This document shows positions 18,990-30,159 of a stretch of 64,000 nt of DNA, piece after piece. The translations under genes were made by a program, and so were the position numbers. The notes under the pieces are model-generated. The model was not told the DNA's origin. It saw nothing but the letters and a program-made list of their open reading frames with translations, and made no database searches. Within the stretch, counting starts at the first letter, position 1, and every line of letters begins with the position of its first letter. The DNA comes from Locusta migratoria (Eukaryota; Arthropoda; Insecta; Orthoptera; Acrididae), in the NCBI GenBank assembly GCA_026315105.1, contig CM048750.1, positions 170,280,549 through 170,344,548 of the forward strand, given 5' to 3'.

Positions 18990-21130
18990 TAATGCTTACC
19001 ATTTACAGCTTCAGGTGTTCAAACTTATATATAAACTCTGACCACTTTTTGGTTGTAGCGAAACTACTTTTGAAACTGTCCACCAAATGGCGAAATAATG
19101 CGCAAAGGATGGTCCACTTTGACAATGAAAAACTGAAAGATGTAGCAGTAAGACAACGCAACCGAGAAAAAGTTGTAGAACATGTCACAGCATCGGAAGA
19201 TCCTAACACCGTAAAAAGTTCATGGTTGGCACTACGGAATGCACTGCTACTGAGTGCAAATGAAGAGTTCTTTTTCCCTACAAAACGCAAAAGTGAACTT
19301 TGGTTTGATGGAGAATGTCGGAAATCTGTAGAGATCAGATCGGCGAAGAGGCTGAAATTGTTAGAGCAACCTTCAGAAGATGCAAGAACAGCTTATTTTA
19401 TGCGAAGCGAAACACAGACCAGCACATAAGGAGGAAAAAAAGGGAACACCAAATAAAATCTGTTGAGAGCAAAGCGTCGGAGTCATCACGCTCCTTTTCC
19501 CAGGCCACAATATTTGCCTGAGGTGTCTATCGTCAACATACATTGGTTTTAACAAGTGAAACTGGTGAAGTGGTACCACAACTAGAGCAGGCAAACCTAT
19601 TTAAAAATCATTTTGGGCGTTTATTAAACCATGACAGCCCAAGAATGTTGACAATTCAGATACGTGGGCAATTTGATAGAGAGGAAATCCCTGAACCACC
19701 AGAGGAAGAAATCCGTGTTGCACCAAAGGCCCTCAAGAACAACAAGGCTCCAGGTGGTAGTGGTATCACAGCTGCTCCGCCTGGGGGGAATTGAAACGGT
19801 TGATATCTATGATCAGAAAAGAGGAAAAAATTCCTGGAGAATGGAAGACCGTCATTATATGTTTCATCTTCAAGAAGGGAAATGTCACACAAGTGTCCAA
19901 CTATCGCAGGATTTCACTCCTTGAGATTGGGTACAAAATATTTACAATGCTGCTCCTAAGCCGCTGGAAACTATTGGCTGAAGAAATATTAGGACCTTAC
20001 CAATGTGGTTGCATCTCTGGACGGTTGACTCTCGGTCACATATTTACCTTGAGACAACTAATAAAAAAATGTTACAAATTTGATCGGGAATTTGACTTTA
20101 GACAAACGTACGACAGTATTGACCATTCCATGCTATGGAAAACGCTAGAAGAGCTTGACATTACACCAAAATACATCCGACTAATAGAAGCTTGCTACTC
20201 CCAATCAAATTGCCAAGTGAGGGTCGGGAACCAACTATCACCATCATTCGGTACTCAGACTGGACTGCGACAAGGAGATCCACTGGCGCCAATACTATTC
20301 AACTTGGCCTTGAAAAAGGTGAGCCGCGATACTGTTCGAAACAGAAAAATGTATACCGTGGGAACAGTCACAATTCTAGCATTTGCTGACGATGTTGTGA
20401 TCCTTGGCGACACCCAGGAGCAAGTAAGTGCGGACATCTCACGATTCAACGCGAAACAAATAGGGCTCGTAGTTGAGTATAACAAAGTATCTCGTCTCAC
20501 GAGATCAAGCTCTTCCTCCTTCCATTATTGTTGACTTGCATGCTTTCGAACGAGTGACAGAATTCAAATACCTGGGATCCATACTGACCAGCAAAATTGA
20601 AGTAACGACAGAGGTGCAACAACGAATAGCAAACGCTAATCGCATCTTCTTCAGTCTAAACAACGTTTTCAAATCCAGGCTAATATCACAGATAAACAAG
20701 ATTCGGTTTTACGTGATACTAATACGACCGGTAGTGTTATATGGTTGTGAAGCCATGGCAACTTCAGCAAATACTGAAGAAACCGTTGTGCGTTCGAGAG
20801 AAAGATACTCTGGAAAATATATGGACCCGTATACAACACCATAGGAGGTAAATGGGAACGAAGAACAAAAGAAGATCTTTACCAGCGGTATGGAGAGCCA
20901 CACATCGGTCGAATATTGTGGCAGAAGAGGCTACAATGGTTTGGGCACATATTCTGAGCCGACGGACCCCACCCAAACGGTGTTCTCCGTTCCCAAGCTG
21001 CTGGAAGGATGGCTCGGATATTGGCAGTTATCAAACGAGTGGAGACAACAGCGGTAGAAGATGAGGCTAGGGACCGACAACGTTGGATCGCCATCTGAAA
21101 CAAATGTGTCCTGTACTGAGATTGCGACTG
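18990..21130 (+). mobile_element. RTE-like LINE, 5'-truncated, decayed
   Basis: It runs from the last part of an endonuclease domain (SDHFLVVAK near 19040) through the reverse transcriptase to a C-terminal region ending near 21130. It is one element in several broken frames; details are in the pseudogene entry. No clear tail or TSD. Confidence 0.75.
19010..21110 (+). pseudogene. RTE-type reverse transcriptase, frame-broken
   Basis: In order: SDHFLVVAK (endonuclease end); a basic linker (KRLKLLEQPSEDARTAYF); APKALKNNKAPGGSGI near 19720 (start of the palm); WKTVIICFIFKKGNVTQVSN and YRRISLL (19850-19925); DFRQTYDSIDHSMLW (motif A, first Asp replaced); TGLRQGDPLAPILFNLAL (motif B); ILAFADDVVILG (motif C, Asp pair intact); FKYLGSILTS; and RPVVLYGCEAM near 20730. 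A frameshifted thumb-like tail follows. The GLRQGDPL and YGCE patterns fit the RTE clade. At least four frame changes show it is long dead. Confidence 0.8.
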
Positions 21131-21276
21131 ACTAATGTTTTATTTTATTTTATTTATTTATTTTGTCATGTATGCCTTTCTTGTAATATGCAGACAGTAT
21201 TCATCTTTAGCTGTTTGTTGTACCCTTTTTTTTATTCTTCTGTCTTAAAGGCCCTTGAATGCAATAAATGATTATA

Positions 21277-22080
21277 CCGGGTGATAAAAAAGTCAGTATA
21301 ATTTTGAAAACTTAATAAATCACGGAATAATATAGTTAGAGTGGTAAAAATTGACACACATACTTGTAATGACATGGGGTTTTATTATAATCGAAAAAAA
21401 AAAATGTTCAAAAAATGTCCGACAGATGGCGCGTGATTCTGGTTTTGTAACTGCTACCGTGACGGGTGAGAAGCACGCCGATATGTTACAGAGTCGCATC
21501 ATCCCCAGCCTGGCTGATAAACCCCTGCTGGGACGTACGACTTTTATGCAGGATGGCGCTCCACCCCATATTGCTAGACGCGTGAAAGATCTCTTGCGCG
21601 CGTCGTTTGGTGATGGTCGTGTACTCAGCAGCCACTTTCGTCTTGCTTGGCCTCCCAGGTCCCCAGACCTCAGTCCGTGCGATTAGTGGCTTTGGGGTTA
21701 CCTGAAGTTGCAATTGTATCGTGATTGATCGACATCTCTAGGAATGCTGAAAGACAACATCCGACGGTAATGCCTGACCATAACTCCGGACATGCTTTAC
21801 AGTGCTGTTCACAACATTATTCCTCGACTACAGCTATTGTTGAGGAATGATGGTGAACGTATTGAGCATATCCTGCAAAGAACAGAATCTCTGTTTTGTC
21901 TTAATTTGCTACGCCAATTATTGCTTTTCTGATCATATGAAGCGCCATCTGTCGGACATTTTTCGAACTTTTGTTTATTTTGGTTATGATAAAACCCCAT
22001 GTAATTCCAAGCATGTGTGTAAATTTTACCTCTCTATCTACATTATTCCGTGATTTATTCAAATTGATACTGACTTTTTT
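21277..22080 (+). mobile_element. Mariner-like element, relative of 989-1797, right end lost
   Basis: The left end CCGGGTGATAAAAAAGTCAG follows TA at 21275-21276. The right inner terminal repeat is recognisable to about 22078, but the last bases are replaced where a tRNA-like SINE begins. Confidence 0.8.
21427..21840 (+). pseudogene. Mariner-like transposase, C-terminal half with stop
   Basis: It encodes MQDGAPPHIARRVKDLLRAS and RSPDLSPCD, then TAG at 21685 directly after the third catalytic Asp. The spacing between the two Asp is 42 residues, as in the copy at 1167. The N-terminal domain and the first Asp are absent. The homologous frame can be followed loosely after the stop (WLWGYLK-like, then shifted) to about 21840. 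Confidence 0.75.
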
Positions 22081-22089
22081 TGTTGTGGG

Positions 22090-22233
22090 GTGTCAGGATA
22101 GTTCAGTGGTAGAGCGCTTGCCCGTGAAAGGCAAAGGTCCCAGTTCGAGTCCCGGTTCCGGCACACAATTTTAATTTGGCAGGAAGTTTCATATCAGCGC
22201 GCACTCCGCTGCAGAGTGAAAGTTTCATTCCAC
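22090..22233 (+). mobile_element. tRNA-like SINE, family E
   Basis: The head GGATAGTTCAGTGGTAGAGC (D-arm/A box) and TTCGAGTCCCGG (B box) end in GGCACACAATTTTAAT. Then comes the family E body: AGGAAGTTTCATATC and GCAGAGTGAAAGTTTCATTC. It replaced the right end of the mariner-like element. Confidence 0.75.
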
Positions 22234-23116
22234 ATTCAAATAGTTCGACCAGCCTTTAACGAGAGAGAAAGAGAGCGTATCGAGTTTCGTGAAAATTTCC
22301 GTTGGTCATGTGAACAGTAGACCGAGCCCGAAACAGGGGTGGCACAAAAACTAAAGGAAAAGCATCTCAGTAATCATTGCGCCTATCGCCCGATATGCAG
22401 ACCGTTGCATATTTATTAAACTCGCGACCGAATGCAATTACTTCACTTTAATCGCGAATGCCTACTCGGTGGAACTGTGAACGAAATATCATCAAGGCCG
22501 AGCATGGCGGCTTCTGCACAATAGGCGATCACGGACCTGTCCTAAGAACTGCAAGCATCTGAAGCAACTGCCGAACTGAGAGCGGCCACGTTGGTCACGC
22601 CTGTTTTGTTAACGCGAGTTTCGCACCGCTGATTCTTCCACCGGCAATACTACTGACGTGTTACCAACCTGACCCAGAGTACAGTCAGAGTTCGTTCTGG
22701 CCCGGTTCTACGACTCCTAGGGTGGCGGCCTGCCTTGGCGGCAACTTGTCAAAGACGGCGGGACGGGAACTGAAGTGTACTACCGCGAAGACGTTGGCTC
22801 TCCGGGATTGAACTTAACGACCCTGATTGCGTTTGTGACTGATCGCCATCTTGCCAATTTAATGTATTAATTAATATAGGACACGGAAAATTATTTCGAC
22901 CCCATGAGACGATGGTACTCTGGTCAGGCAAGCACGTTAGCTTCGAATTGTGAAAATAAATAAATAATAAAAAATAACTGCTGGGGGGTGGCGAACGACC
23001 TTGCCCCCCCCCACCCCCCTTGGATCAGCCTATGACTCAATTTGTTTGCAACACACAAAACTACCATGAAGTGATATTAATTCTATCTTTGCAACTCTCC
23101 AAAGATGTGATTCCCA
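22234..23116. other. No gene recognised
   Basis: Mixed composition with a moderately GC-rich part (22480-22800), no family motif, and a C-rich run at 23000-23020. The only frames are short and unremarkable. Confidence 0.4.
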
Positions 23117-23128
23117 CTGATAACACCA

Positions 23129-23327
23129 AAAATGTTCAAATGTTTGTTAAGCTTATGGGACTTAACTACGGGGTCATCAGTCTCTAAACTTACAAACTAC
23201 TTATCAACTACCTTATGCCAAAGACGGCACAAACATCCATGCCCGAGGGGGGATTCGAACCCCCGACCGTAGTGGCCGTGCAGACCGTGACTGTAGCGCC
23301 TCAGTCTCCTCGGCCACCGCGGCCGGC
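23129..23327 (-). mobile_element. tRNA-headed SINE, family A
   Basis: A full copy with the perfect 12-bp TSD ctgataacacca (23117-23128 and 23328-23339). Confidence 0.95.
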
Positions 23328-24058
23328 CTGATAACACCACAGACATACATTACTAGTCAAACTTGCTGTACCTCACGTCAAAAAGTTTCGTGTAGTACTA
23401 CAATGATCTTATGATTCGAAGTGACGTAACTAGTTGGTTTAAACATGGTTTGCATTTGAGCTAATACTTCCCTATTAGTTGAATTTAACACATACATTGT
23501 ATAATCGTGTTACGTTACATACATTTAAAGCAGACTATAATTACCAGAAAATACACCGAGAAGAATAAATATATGTTTATCCACTACAAATATTACATTT
23601 AAAAGAGTCATATTATTAAAAGGAAAGCCGAAGCTGAGCGAAACTGGTAACAGATTATAGAAAACAGCAAATGAACGCGACTAATTACTGTATATATCAA
23701 AGTAGACTGTAGTTTTCGTAAGAACACTCAAAAGAGTGAAGATATGTATTATTCCCACAAACAGCACTTTTATAACGACCAACTGGTCTGTTATAACTGG
23801 TAACAGAATAATAAAATTAGTAAATCAATGCAACTCATTGCGGTACATCTATTACGATTACTGTACGAAAAATTAGAGCCCTATACAACTTACCAATTGA
23901 CAATTATCTCAAAACTCTAAAGACAACATATTTACGTCAGTTCATTCGTATTTTTACGGTTTTCTGTAATTACACACACGACTACTCACTCATTTATAAC
24001 AGAAATATGGCGGTGAGACTTCAGAGACACCAATGCATTGCCAGTCTAGTAATATATG

Positions 24059-24457
24059 TCTGCCAGTACTTCGCCTGCTGCTTTCCAAACTTCACTGAAG
24101 TTCTCCTGCGAACCTTGCAAGACTAGCACTCCTGGAAGAAAGGATATGGTGGAGACATGGCTTAGCCACAGCCTAAGGGATAATTCCAGAATGAAACTTT
24201 CACTCTGCTGTGGAGTGTGCGCTGATATGAAACTTTCCACGTTCGATTGCCGGTTGCGGCACGCAATTTTAATCTGCCAGGAAGTTTCATATCGACGCAC
24301 ACTCTGCTGCAGAGTGAAAGTTTCATTCTGGAAACTTCCCTTAGGCTGTGGCTAAGCCATGTCTCCACCATATCCTTTCTTCCAGGAGTGCTAGTCTTGC
24401 AAGGTTCGCAGGAGAACTTCGGTGAAGTTTGGAAAGTAGGAGGCGAGGTACTGGCAG
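24059..24457. repeat. Imperfect palindrome made of family E repeat units
   Basis: Arms of about 180 bp (24059-24240 and 24276-24457) are over 90 percent complementary by eye, around a roughly 35-bp spacer. Each arm reads from CTGCCAGTAC through ACTCCTGGAAGAAAGGATAT to GATATGAAACTTTCC. The same units occur singly or in tandem at 28255-28545, 30160-30650 and 31856-32083. Confidence 0.85.
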
Positions 24458-24482
24458 AATTGAAATTGTGGGGCGGCGCCGT

Positions 24483-24562
24483 GAGTCGTGACGGGATAGC
24501 TCATTGATAGAGCGCTTGCCCGCGAAAGGCAAAGGTTCTTAATCTGCCAGGAAGTATCATAT
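24483..24562 (+). mobile_element. Family E tRNA-like head, internally deleted
   Basis: It contains GGGATAGCTCATTGATAGAG and GCGAAAGGCAAAGGT, but jumps straight to TTAATCTGCCAGGAAG, so the B box is lost. Confidence 0.7.
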
Positions 24563-24564
24563 TT

Positions 24565-25360
24565 GAATGTGCTTTATTTTCGATGTTTGCTCTCTATTGT
24601 ATGTCTTGTCCTGCAGCAAGAATCAGTGTTTAATAAGAAGTAACAGGCTACCTCGTAATTCTATATCCTACTTTCAGAAAACAAAGATTATTTCAATGAA
24701 CTGTCCGACTTCTTGTCTGTAGCCTTCCTCTGTTGCTATCATTTTTATTCATTTACAAAATAGTAGAAACCCCTGCTAGGAGAGAGGATGTCCGGTGCTG
24801 GCAACGGTCACAGCAACAGAAGATTTACAGCTAAGTAATGCGTTAATTGGGAAGCGGAAGTCAGGCAGATTGATTTAAGTCATAATCTCGTTTCTTTCTA
24901 TCCACAATCAACCATAGGAAGAGACAGGCCATACAAGGTGTATTTATTGCCCTTAGGTTATGTTAAAGTAGTTTTTAAGCCTAGGGACTGATGACCAGAG
25001 TAATTAAGTACCATAGATTACAAACATTTCAACATCTGTTTCAACAGGTTCTGAAGTTGAGCTAATATTTGCGTAATAGCTTAACTAAAAACACAAATTG
25101 TACAATCGTGTTATAAGATTAACAATAAGATACATTTTCCCACGTTTCAAGCAGGCTACAGTTATCGTAGGGGCATTTCAATGAGAACGAACATTCGTTA
25201 TAAACAACAAACAGTCATCTCTGCATAGAGAAGCACTTTTATTGACTGATTTACTCTTACTATTCTTTAAAAAAAAGACAATATTATTATTGTTTATCCA
25301 AATGTGAGACAGATTAATAACTACAGTAACACCCCTGAAGATACTTCTCATTACCATTAT
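24565..25360. other. AT-rich stretch, no gene recognised
   Basis: It contains one half of the direct-repeat pair noted at 23455, and a short piece at 24957-25040 resembling a decayed SINE tail (GGGACTGATGACC). No coding motif. Confidence 0.4.
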
Positions 25361-25372
25361 GTAGACGCTAAA

Positions 25373-25562
25373 ATCAAAATGTTCAAATGTTTGTAAAGTC
25401 TATGGGACTTAACTACGGGGTTATGAGTCCCTAAACTTACAAACTACTTATGAACTAACTAAGACTAAGGAGGCACAAATATCCATGCCCGAGGGGGGAT
25501 TCGAACCCCCGACCGCAGTGGCCATGCAGACCGTGACTGAAGCGCTGAAGCGCCTCAGTCCC

Positions 25563-25594
<32 letters not shown>

Positions 25595-25748
25595 CAGGTA
25601 CATCTATGCTCTGCGGTCGTTGTTTCGGTTAGTTCGTGATTGTTCGTTGAATCTTTGGCTCAGCTTTTTTATTACAGAGGGCGTTTAGCCCCCTGACCGG
25701 GCGCGCTGAGCCACGGCGCCCGGCGTCCCCTCGGCCCCGCGGCCTGCC
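25373..25748 (-). mobile_element. tRNA-headed SINE, family A, split by a poly(A) SINE
   Basis: The TSD tagacgctaaa is perfect (25362-25372 and 25749-25759). The head is interrupted at CCTCAGTCCCC by the insertion at 25567-25724, then resumes with CCTCGGCCCCGCGGCC. Confidence 0.9.
25567..25724 (-). mobile_element. Poly(A)-tailed short element, possibly a SINE, nested in a SINE
   Basis: On the minus strand it starts GCCGGGCGCCGTGGCTCAGC, passes CTCTGTAATAAAAAAGCTGA and ends in a run of about 28 A. A gtcccc flank on each side suggests a short TSD. It is unlike the other SINEs, which lack poly(A). The head may derive from a tRNA, but I see no clear B box. Confidence 0.65.
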
Positions 25749-25865
25749 TAGACGCTAAACGTGGCGTACTTCTTTCACTTTTGTCCTGTTTCTTAAGACG
25801 TTTACGTTTAACTTAGTAGTCGTTTACAAGCCGTTTATGGTGTTAACATGGCGACGTCTGCTTCA

Positions 25866-26626
25866 GTCTACATATACATGGGATACTCTGCAAATCACAT
25901 TTAAGTGCCTGGCAGAGGGTTCATCGAACCACAATTATACTATTTATCTCCCATTCCATTCTCGAATAGCGCGCGGGAAGAAAGAACACCTGAATCTCTC
26001 TGTTCGAGCTCTGATTTCTCGTATTTTATTCTGATGATCATTTCTACCTATGTAAGTGGGAGTAAACAATATATTTTCGCATTCGGAGGAGAATGTTGGC
26101 GATTGTAGTTTCGCAAGTAGCCCACGCCGCAGCGATAAGCGCCGTTGTTGTAATGATTCCCATCCCAGATCCTTTATCATTTCCGTAACGCTGTCTCCCC
26201 TGCATCGTGACAATACGAAACGAGCTGCCTTTCTTTGGACTCTTTCGATGTCCTCCGTCAAACCCTCCTGATAAGGATCCCACACTGTACAACATTACTC
26301 CAAAAATGGACGGACAAGCGTAGTGTATGCAGTTTCTTTTGTAGTTCTGTTGCATGTTTTAAGGGTTCCGCCAATTAAACGCAGTCTCTGGTTCGCCTTT
26401 CCCACGAATTTATCTACGTGTTCTTTCCAATTTAAGTCTGAAGTAATAGTACTTCCTAGGTATTTTGTGGAGTTTATGGCCTTCGCTTTTGATTGATTTA
26501 TCTTGTAAACAAAGTGTAACGGATTTCTTTTCCTTCTCATGTGGACGACTTCACACTTCTCATTATTTAGAGTCAATTGCCAATTTTTACACCATAGTGA
26601 TATGTTATTCAGATCTTTCTGCAGTT
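25866..26626 (-). mobile_element. CR1/jockey-type LINE (family 1), 5'-truncated
   Basis: The minus strand encodes LTLNNEKCEVVHM, NSTKYLGSTITSDLNWKEHV and LVRPFLE, then after a frameshift WDPYQEGLTEDIERVQRKAA and RFVLSRCRGDSV. It ends in the usual 3' end with GCAGAGTATCCCATGTATAT. Truncation lies just downstream of RT motif C. It is the least broken 3' end of this family here and served as reference for the split copy at 4585/9612. Confidence 0.85.
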
Positions 26627-26827
26627 GACATCAGTGATACTGCATAGGGCATTGCCTGTCTATTAATGTATGTCTGTGGTCCATATATCAGACGGCGTAC
26701 GCGCAATGGAATTCAAGTATGTGCTATTACAGTTAATGAGACTGACAGGCTAATGATGATCCATATTTGCAAGTGCGAATACATTTCTTGTAATTAACCT
26801 GACAGCTTTAGTTGTCGTAGTGTCCGT

Positions 26828-26857
26828 TCCTTCAGACATGCATAGCTGTCTGAAGGA
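26828..26857. repeat. 10-bp perfect hairpin
   Basis: TCCTTCAGAC and GTCTGAAGGA flank a 10-nt spacer, about 50 bp left of the probable LTR. Function unknown; too short a stem for a microRNA precursor. Confidence 0.6.
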
Positions 26858-26910
26858 CATTTGTATTGCTTACGTCGATAGACACGAGTCACTGCGCATC
26901 GTATTTAAGA

Positions 26911-27707
26911 TGTGTAATGACCTCGGGATGCTGTAGTAGAAAGATGGGCTGTCGTTAGCAAGGCTGGAGACAAGGTCTGCAGGTAAAAGAAATGATTAGT
27001 CCTCAGAAGATTTATTGAGAGAAGAAATCAATACTTCAGTGTGCTTGTATCGGTACAAATTTCTTGTACTATTACGTAGTTCTGCAACGCAATAGAAAAT
27101 TGTTACAGCTTGTGCATAGACAGAAGGCCTGCTCTTCTATGATGAACTTGTGGAACTGCAGTATTCCTGGGGCTGCCTCTAACTGACTGGTCTTCCGTAC
27201 TCTCCCATTCTGACTGTCGTGGCTGGGTGCGCCAGCTGATCTATAGTCGGGCCGAAACACGGCGATCCATGGCTCCGCCCACTGGGCTGGGAGACCGCCC
27301 CACTCGGAGGAACGGAGTGCAACAATGTTGCCAAATAGTTCATTCGATGCTGGGCAGTATTGCTAACGGTCGCTGTTGTGTGATGGACCTGGCAAACGTG
27401 CACAGCGCAGCCGGACGCGCGCATGCGCAGAGCAACGTTCTCGTTTGACTCACTCCAATGGTCTGCTGCCGCAGCCAGCACTCAAAAGTCGATTGGCGCA
27501 AGCAGCAGGGATCATCATATTTCGGTTCGGCTATAGGCGAGCACCGTTCGTCCCATTGGCCGGCGGCACTTAAAGCAGGCAAAGAGGTAACGAGACTGTG
27601 GGTGCCCCCAGCGGCCAAAGTACTCTGGAGCGACTTATCGCCTCTTCTTGAAGTTGTGCGGCGACTTGTGTAGACCGCTGGCGGTGGCGAAAAGCGACGC
27701 CATAACA
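26911..27707 (-). mobile_element. Probable solo LTR
   Basis: On the minus strand the segment starts TGTTATGGCGTCGC and ends GAGGTCATTACA, so it begins TG, ends CA and has short inverted termini. aagat occurs at both edges (26907-26911 and 27707-27711), overlapping the ends by one base. The first 450 bp are GC-rich and promoter-like with GCGCATGCGC. AATAAA (27011-27016, minus) could be its polyadenylation signal. No flanking gag-pol is seen. A host CpG-rich element is the alternative. Confidence 0.45.
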
Positions 27708-27711
27708 AGAT

Positions 27712-28254
27712 ACGTCTTCGCACCACAATAAAGAGGAATAAATATTTTATTTTTATATTAGAAATAAGTAGCAGGCTCACAAAAATTAAAAACAGGTTAA
27801 TTATATACATATCGATTCTTATCTGATAATGAAACCATAAGGGCAAGGGCCATAGTAATGGAAAACTCTATCTCTTAGGCTTCCGGTTTGGAGTAAAAGT
27901 AAAATTGATGTATTCTTGTCATTTCATTCGCTTAATGTACACACCTGATATGACAGGAAAGTATTTTTTCTTGTCGAAAATCCGGTAACATCGTCATAAA
28001 ATATGTATATCGTCTTAATAATCTGCTGCCACAAATGAAAATAGACGAAAATGCAGTGCATTCTTCCATAAAACCTGAATGGAAGTTTGATTTTTATACA
28101 GGATATAGTTTGCGTGTTTGAGCGAGTTGAATGGAATATGAGATGACACCCCGAGTTGCTTAAGGGGTGTACAAACTCTGTTCCGGATCTCCACGAGCTC
28201 CTGTGGGACTGGCAGTCTTAAAGTAGACCGAAACTTTCCTCCATCAGTTAAGTG
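27712..28254. other. No gene recognised
   Basis: AT-rich to 28130, then ordinary composition. No family motif, no repeat shared with the rest of the window that I could see. Confidence 0.4.
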
Positions 28255-28545
28255 TGTGCTGATATGAAACTTCCTGGCAGATTAAAATTGTGTGTCAGAA
28301 CCTAGATTCGAGCCTAGCACCTTTGCCTTTTGTGGGCAAGTGCTCTATCGACTGAGCAATCCTGTCCTCACAACTTTACTTGGGCCAGTACCTCGCCTCA
28401 TACTTTCCAAATTTCACAGAAGCTCTCCTCCGAACCTTACAGAATGGGGATTCGAACCTGGAGACATGGCACAGTCACAACCTAATCCATGTTTCCAGAA
28501 TGAAACTTTCACTCTGCAGCGGAAACTTCCTGGCAGATTAAAATT
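28255..28545 (-). mobile_element. Family E tRNA-like repeat, about 270-bp period
   Basis: GAAACTTCCTGGCAGATTAA appears at 28267 and again at 28524. Between them lie a tRNA-like head on the minus strand (28290-28370) and the AAGAAAGG-type body with deletions. It runs into a Tc1 fragment. Confidence 0.7.
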
Positions 28546-29247
28546 GTGTGCTTGTCCAGCTGCAATACGTCTACCAAGTACATCCCAGACATGTTCAATC
28601 GGTTTTAAGTTCAGTGAACAAGTTGGCCAGTCCATTCGTTCAATTTCCTCAGTTTCAAGCATGTTGTCCACCAGTACAGCTCTTTGGGGACGAGCATTAT
28701 CGTCCACTAGAAGGATCTCCTATGAGACCAACATAGAGCATAACAAAAGGTAGAAGGATCTCGTCTCTATACCTCTGTGCAGTCAAAGTACCACTTTGAA
28801 CGTCACAGAGGTCCGTACGCCCGCCAATACTGACTTCTGTCCATAGCATTCGCCCACCACCATCATATAGTGATGTTTCGTGCACATTAGCAGGATTGTT
28901 TCATGTTCTCTCTAGATGAGGCAACGACGACAGTGCGGCTCAACACAAAACCTTCACTCTTCTGTGAACAGAACCCTGCGCCATTCGTTACGACTCCAAT
29001 CCTGATGTTCCTCCACTCAGTTTCTGCAGTATAGAAGCCATATTCCCGAAGGCGATTTCGGACTGCCCATCCTGTTTGTGTATGGAGGGTGCATTGTAGC
29101 TGAGTTGCATTCAGCCTTCTGTTTCGACGCGCTGTTAACCGGAGATAACAGTCATCTCTTGCTGATGTTATCCGAGGACGATCTTGACCCTGCCTTCTAT
29201 TAACGATTCCTGTTGTCTGACATCACGTTCAGGTACTGGAAATTACA
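28546..29247 (-). pseudogene. Tc1-type transposase fragment, DD34E pattern
   Basis: The minus strand, downstream from 29247, includes FTEESEGFVLS near 28970 (first acidic residue region), MDDNARPQRAVLVDNMLETE with the second catalytic Asp, DWPTCSLNLKPIEHVWDVL with the catalytic Glu, and GRRIAAG near 28550. In functional enzymes the middle segment reads Ser-Pro-Asp-Leu-Asn-Pro; two of those residues are changed here. Stops and frameshifts are frequent. The N-terminal part was triplicated (29091-29603). Confidence 0.75.
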
Positions 29248-29603
29248 AAAAATGTTCAAATGCATTGTAGCTGAGTTGCATTCAGCCTTCTGTTTCGACG
29301 CGCTGTTAACCGGAGATAACAGTCATCTCTTGCTGATGTTATCCGAGGACGATCTTGACCCTGCCTTCTATTAACGATTCCTGTTGTCTGACATCACGTT
29401 CAGGTACTGGAAATTACAAAAAATGTTCAAATGCATTGTAGCTGAGTTGCATTCAGCCTTCTGTTTCGACGCGCTGTTAACCGGAGATAACAGTCATCTC
29501 TTGCTGATGTTATCCGAGGACGACCTTGACCCTGCCTTCTATTAACGATTCCTGTTGTCTGACATCACGTTCAGGTACTGGAAATTACAAAAAATGTTCA
29601 AAT
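29091..29603 (+). repeat. Three tandem copies of a 171-bp unit
   Basis: Units start at 29091, 29262 and 29433 (GCATTGTAGCTGAG). I see only one base differing: copy 3 has GACGACC where copies 1 and 2 have GACGATC. Each unit contains 155 bp of the Tc1 fragment plus the first bases of a family C SINE tail (AAAATGTTCAAATG). The duplication therefore happened after the SINE inserted. Confidence 0.95.
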
Positions 29604-29790
29604 GTCTGTAAATCTATCGGACCAAACTGCGTGGTCATCAGTCTGTAGCTTACAAACTACTTAAACCTAGGTAAACTTACCTACGGACAAACACACAAAC
29701 CCATGCCCCAGGGTGAACTCGAACCTCCACGGCGAGCAACAGCGCGTTCTGCAGGGAGGTACTTTAGACCACTCGGCTACTCCACCGCGG
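29592..29790 (-). mobile_element. tRNA-headed SINE, family C
   Basis: Tail ATGTTCAAATGTCTGTAAAT, B box GGTTCGAGTTC, head ending CTCCACCGCGGC. The flanks ctggaaattaca and ctgaaaattata suggest a TSD with two changes. Its first bases are part of the upstream triplication. Confidence 0.85.
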
Positions 29791-30159
29791 CTGAAAATTA
29801 TACTATCCCGCTTCCAACTTACCTATGGCTTTCCGTGTCATAGCTTCGTGTAAGTCACCTTGCTGTTACATTGCACTACCTGCTCATTACACTATCTGAA
29901 CTCAACTGCTTGTGTAATTCGTTTGGTGAACGCAGGTCAACACCAAGCCTCTCTGTAGTAACTGATTTTCTATTATTACCGCTAGATGTGTTGCCGTAAT
30001 GTTGTTGTCTCCACTTCGTAGAACCGACAGAAAAACGTCGAACCATTTTAGTTCAATCTGCCGCTGACAATACGTCAGAACCTAGATATCTCAACTAATC
30101 CTATAATTCTTTTGACCCGTACAGATATGCATAATTAAAGTTGCCAGAATGGTACTTCG
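29791..30159. other. No gene recognised
   Basis: 370 bp of ordinary composition, possibly continuing the Tc1-containing segment; no motif seen. Confidence 0.35.

Larger units (their letters stand above)
23455..25175 (+). repeat. Diverged direct repeats (23455-23560 and 25066-25175)
   Basis: Both contain GAGCTAATA(C/T)TT, TACAATCGTGTTA-like and AGC(A/G)G(A/G)CTA blocks in the same order. Between them sit AT-rich DNA without recognised genes and the palindrome at 24059-24457. The family is unknown. Confidence 0.45.

Noticed and set aside
26828..26857. microRNA precursor
   Set aside because: A 10-bp stem with a 10-nt loop is too short.
28292..28753. 153-codon plus-strand frame
   Set aside because: It runs antisense across a family E repeat and a Tc1 transposase whose real frame is on the minus strand.
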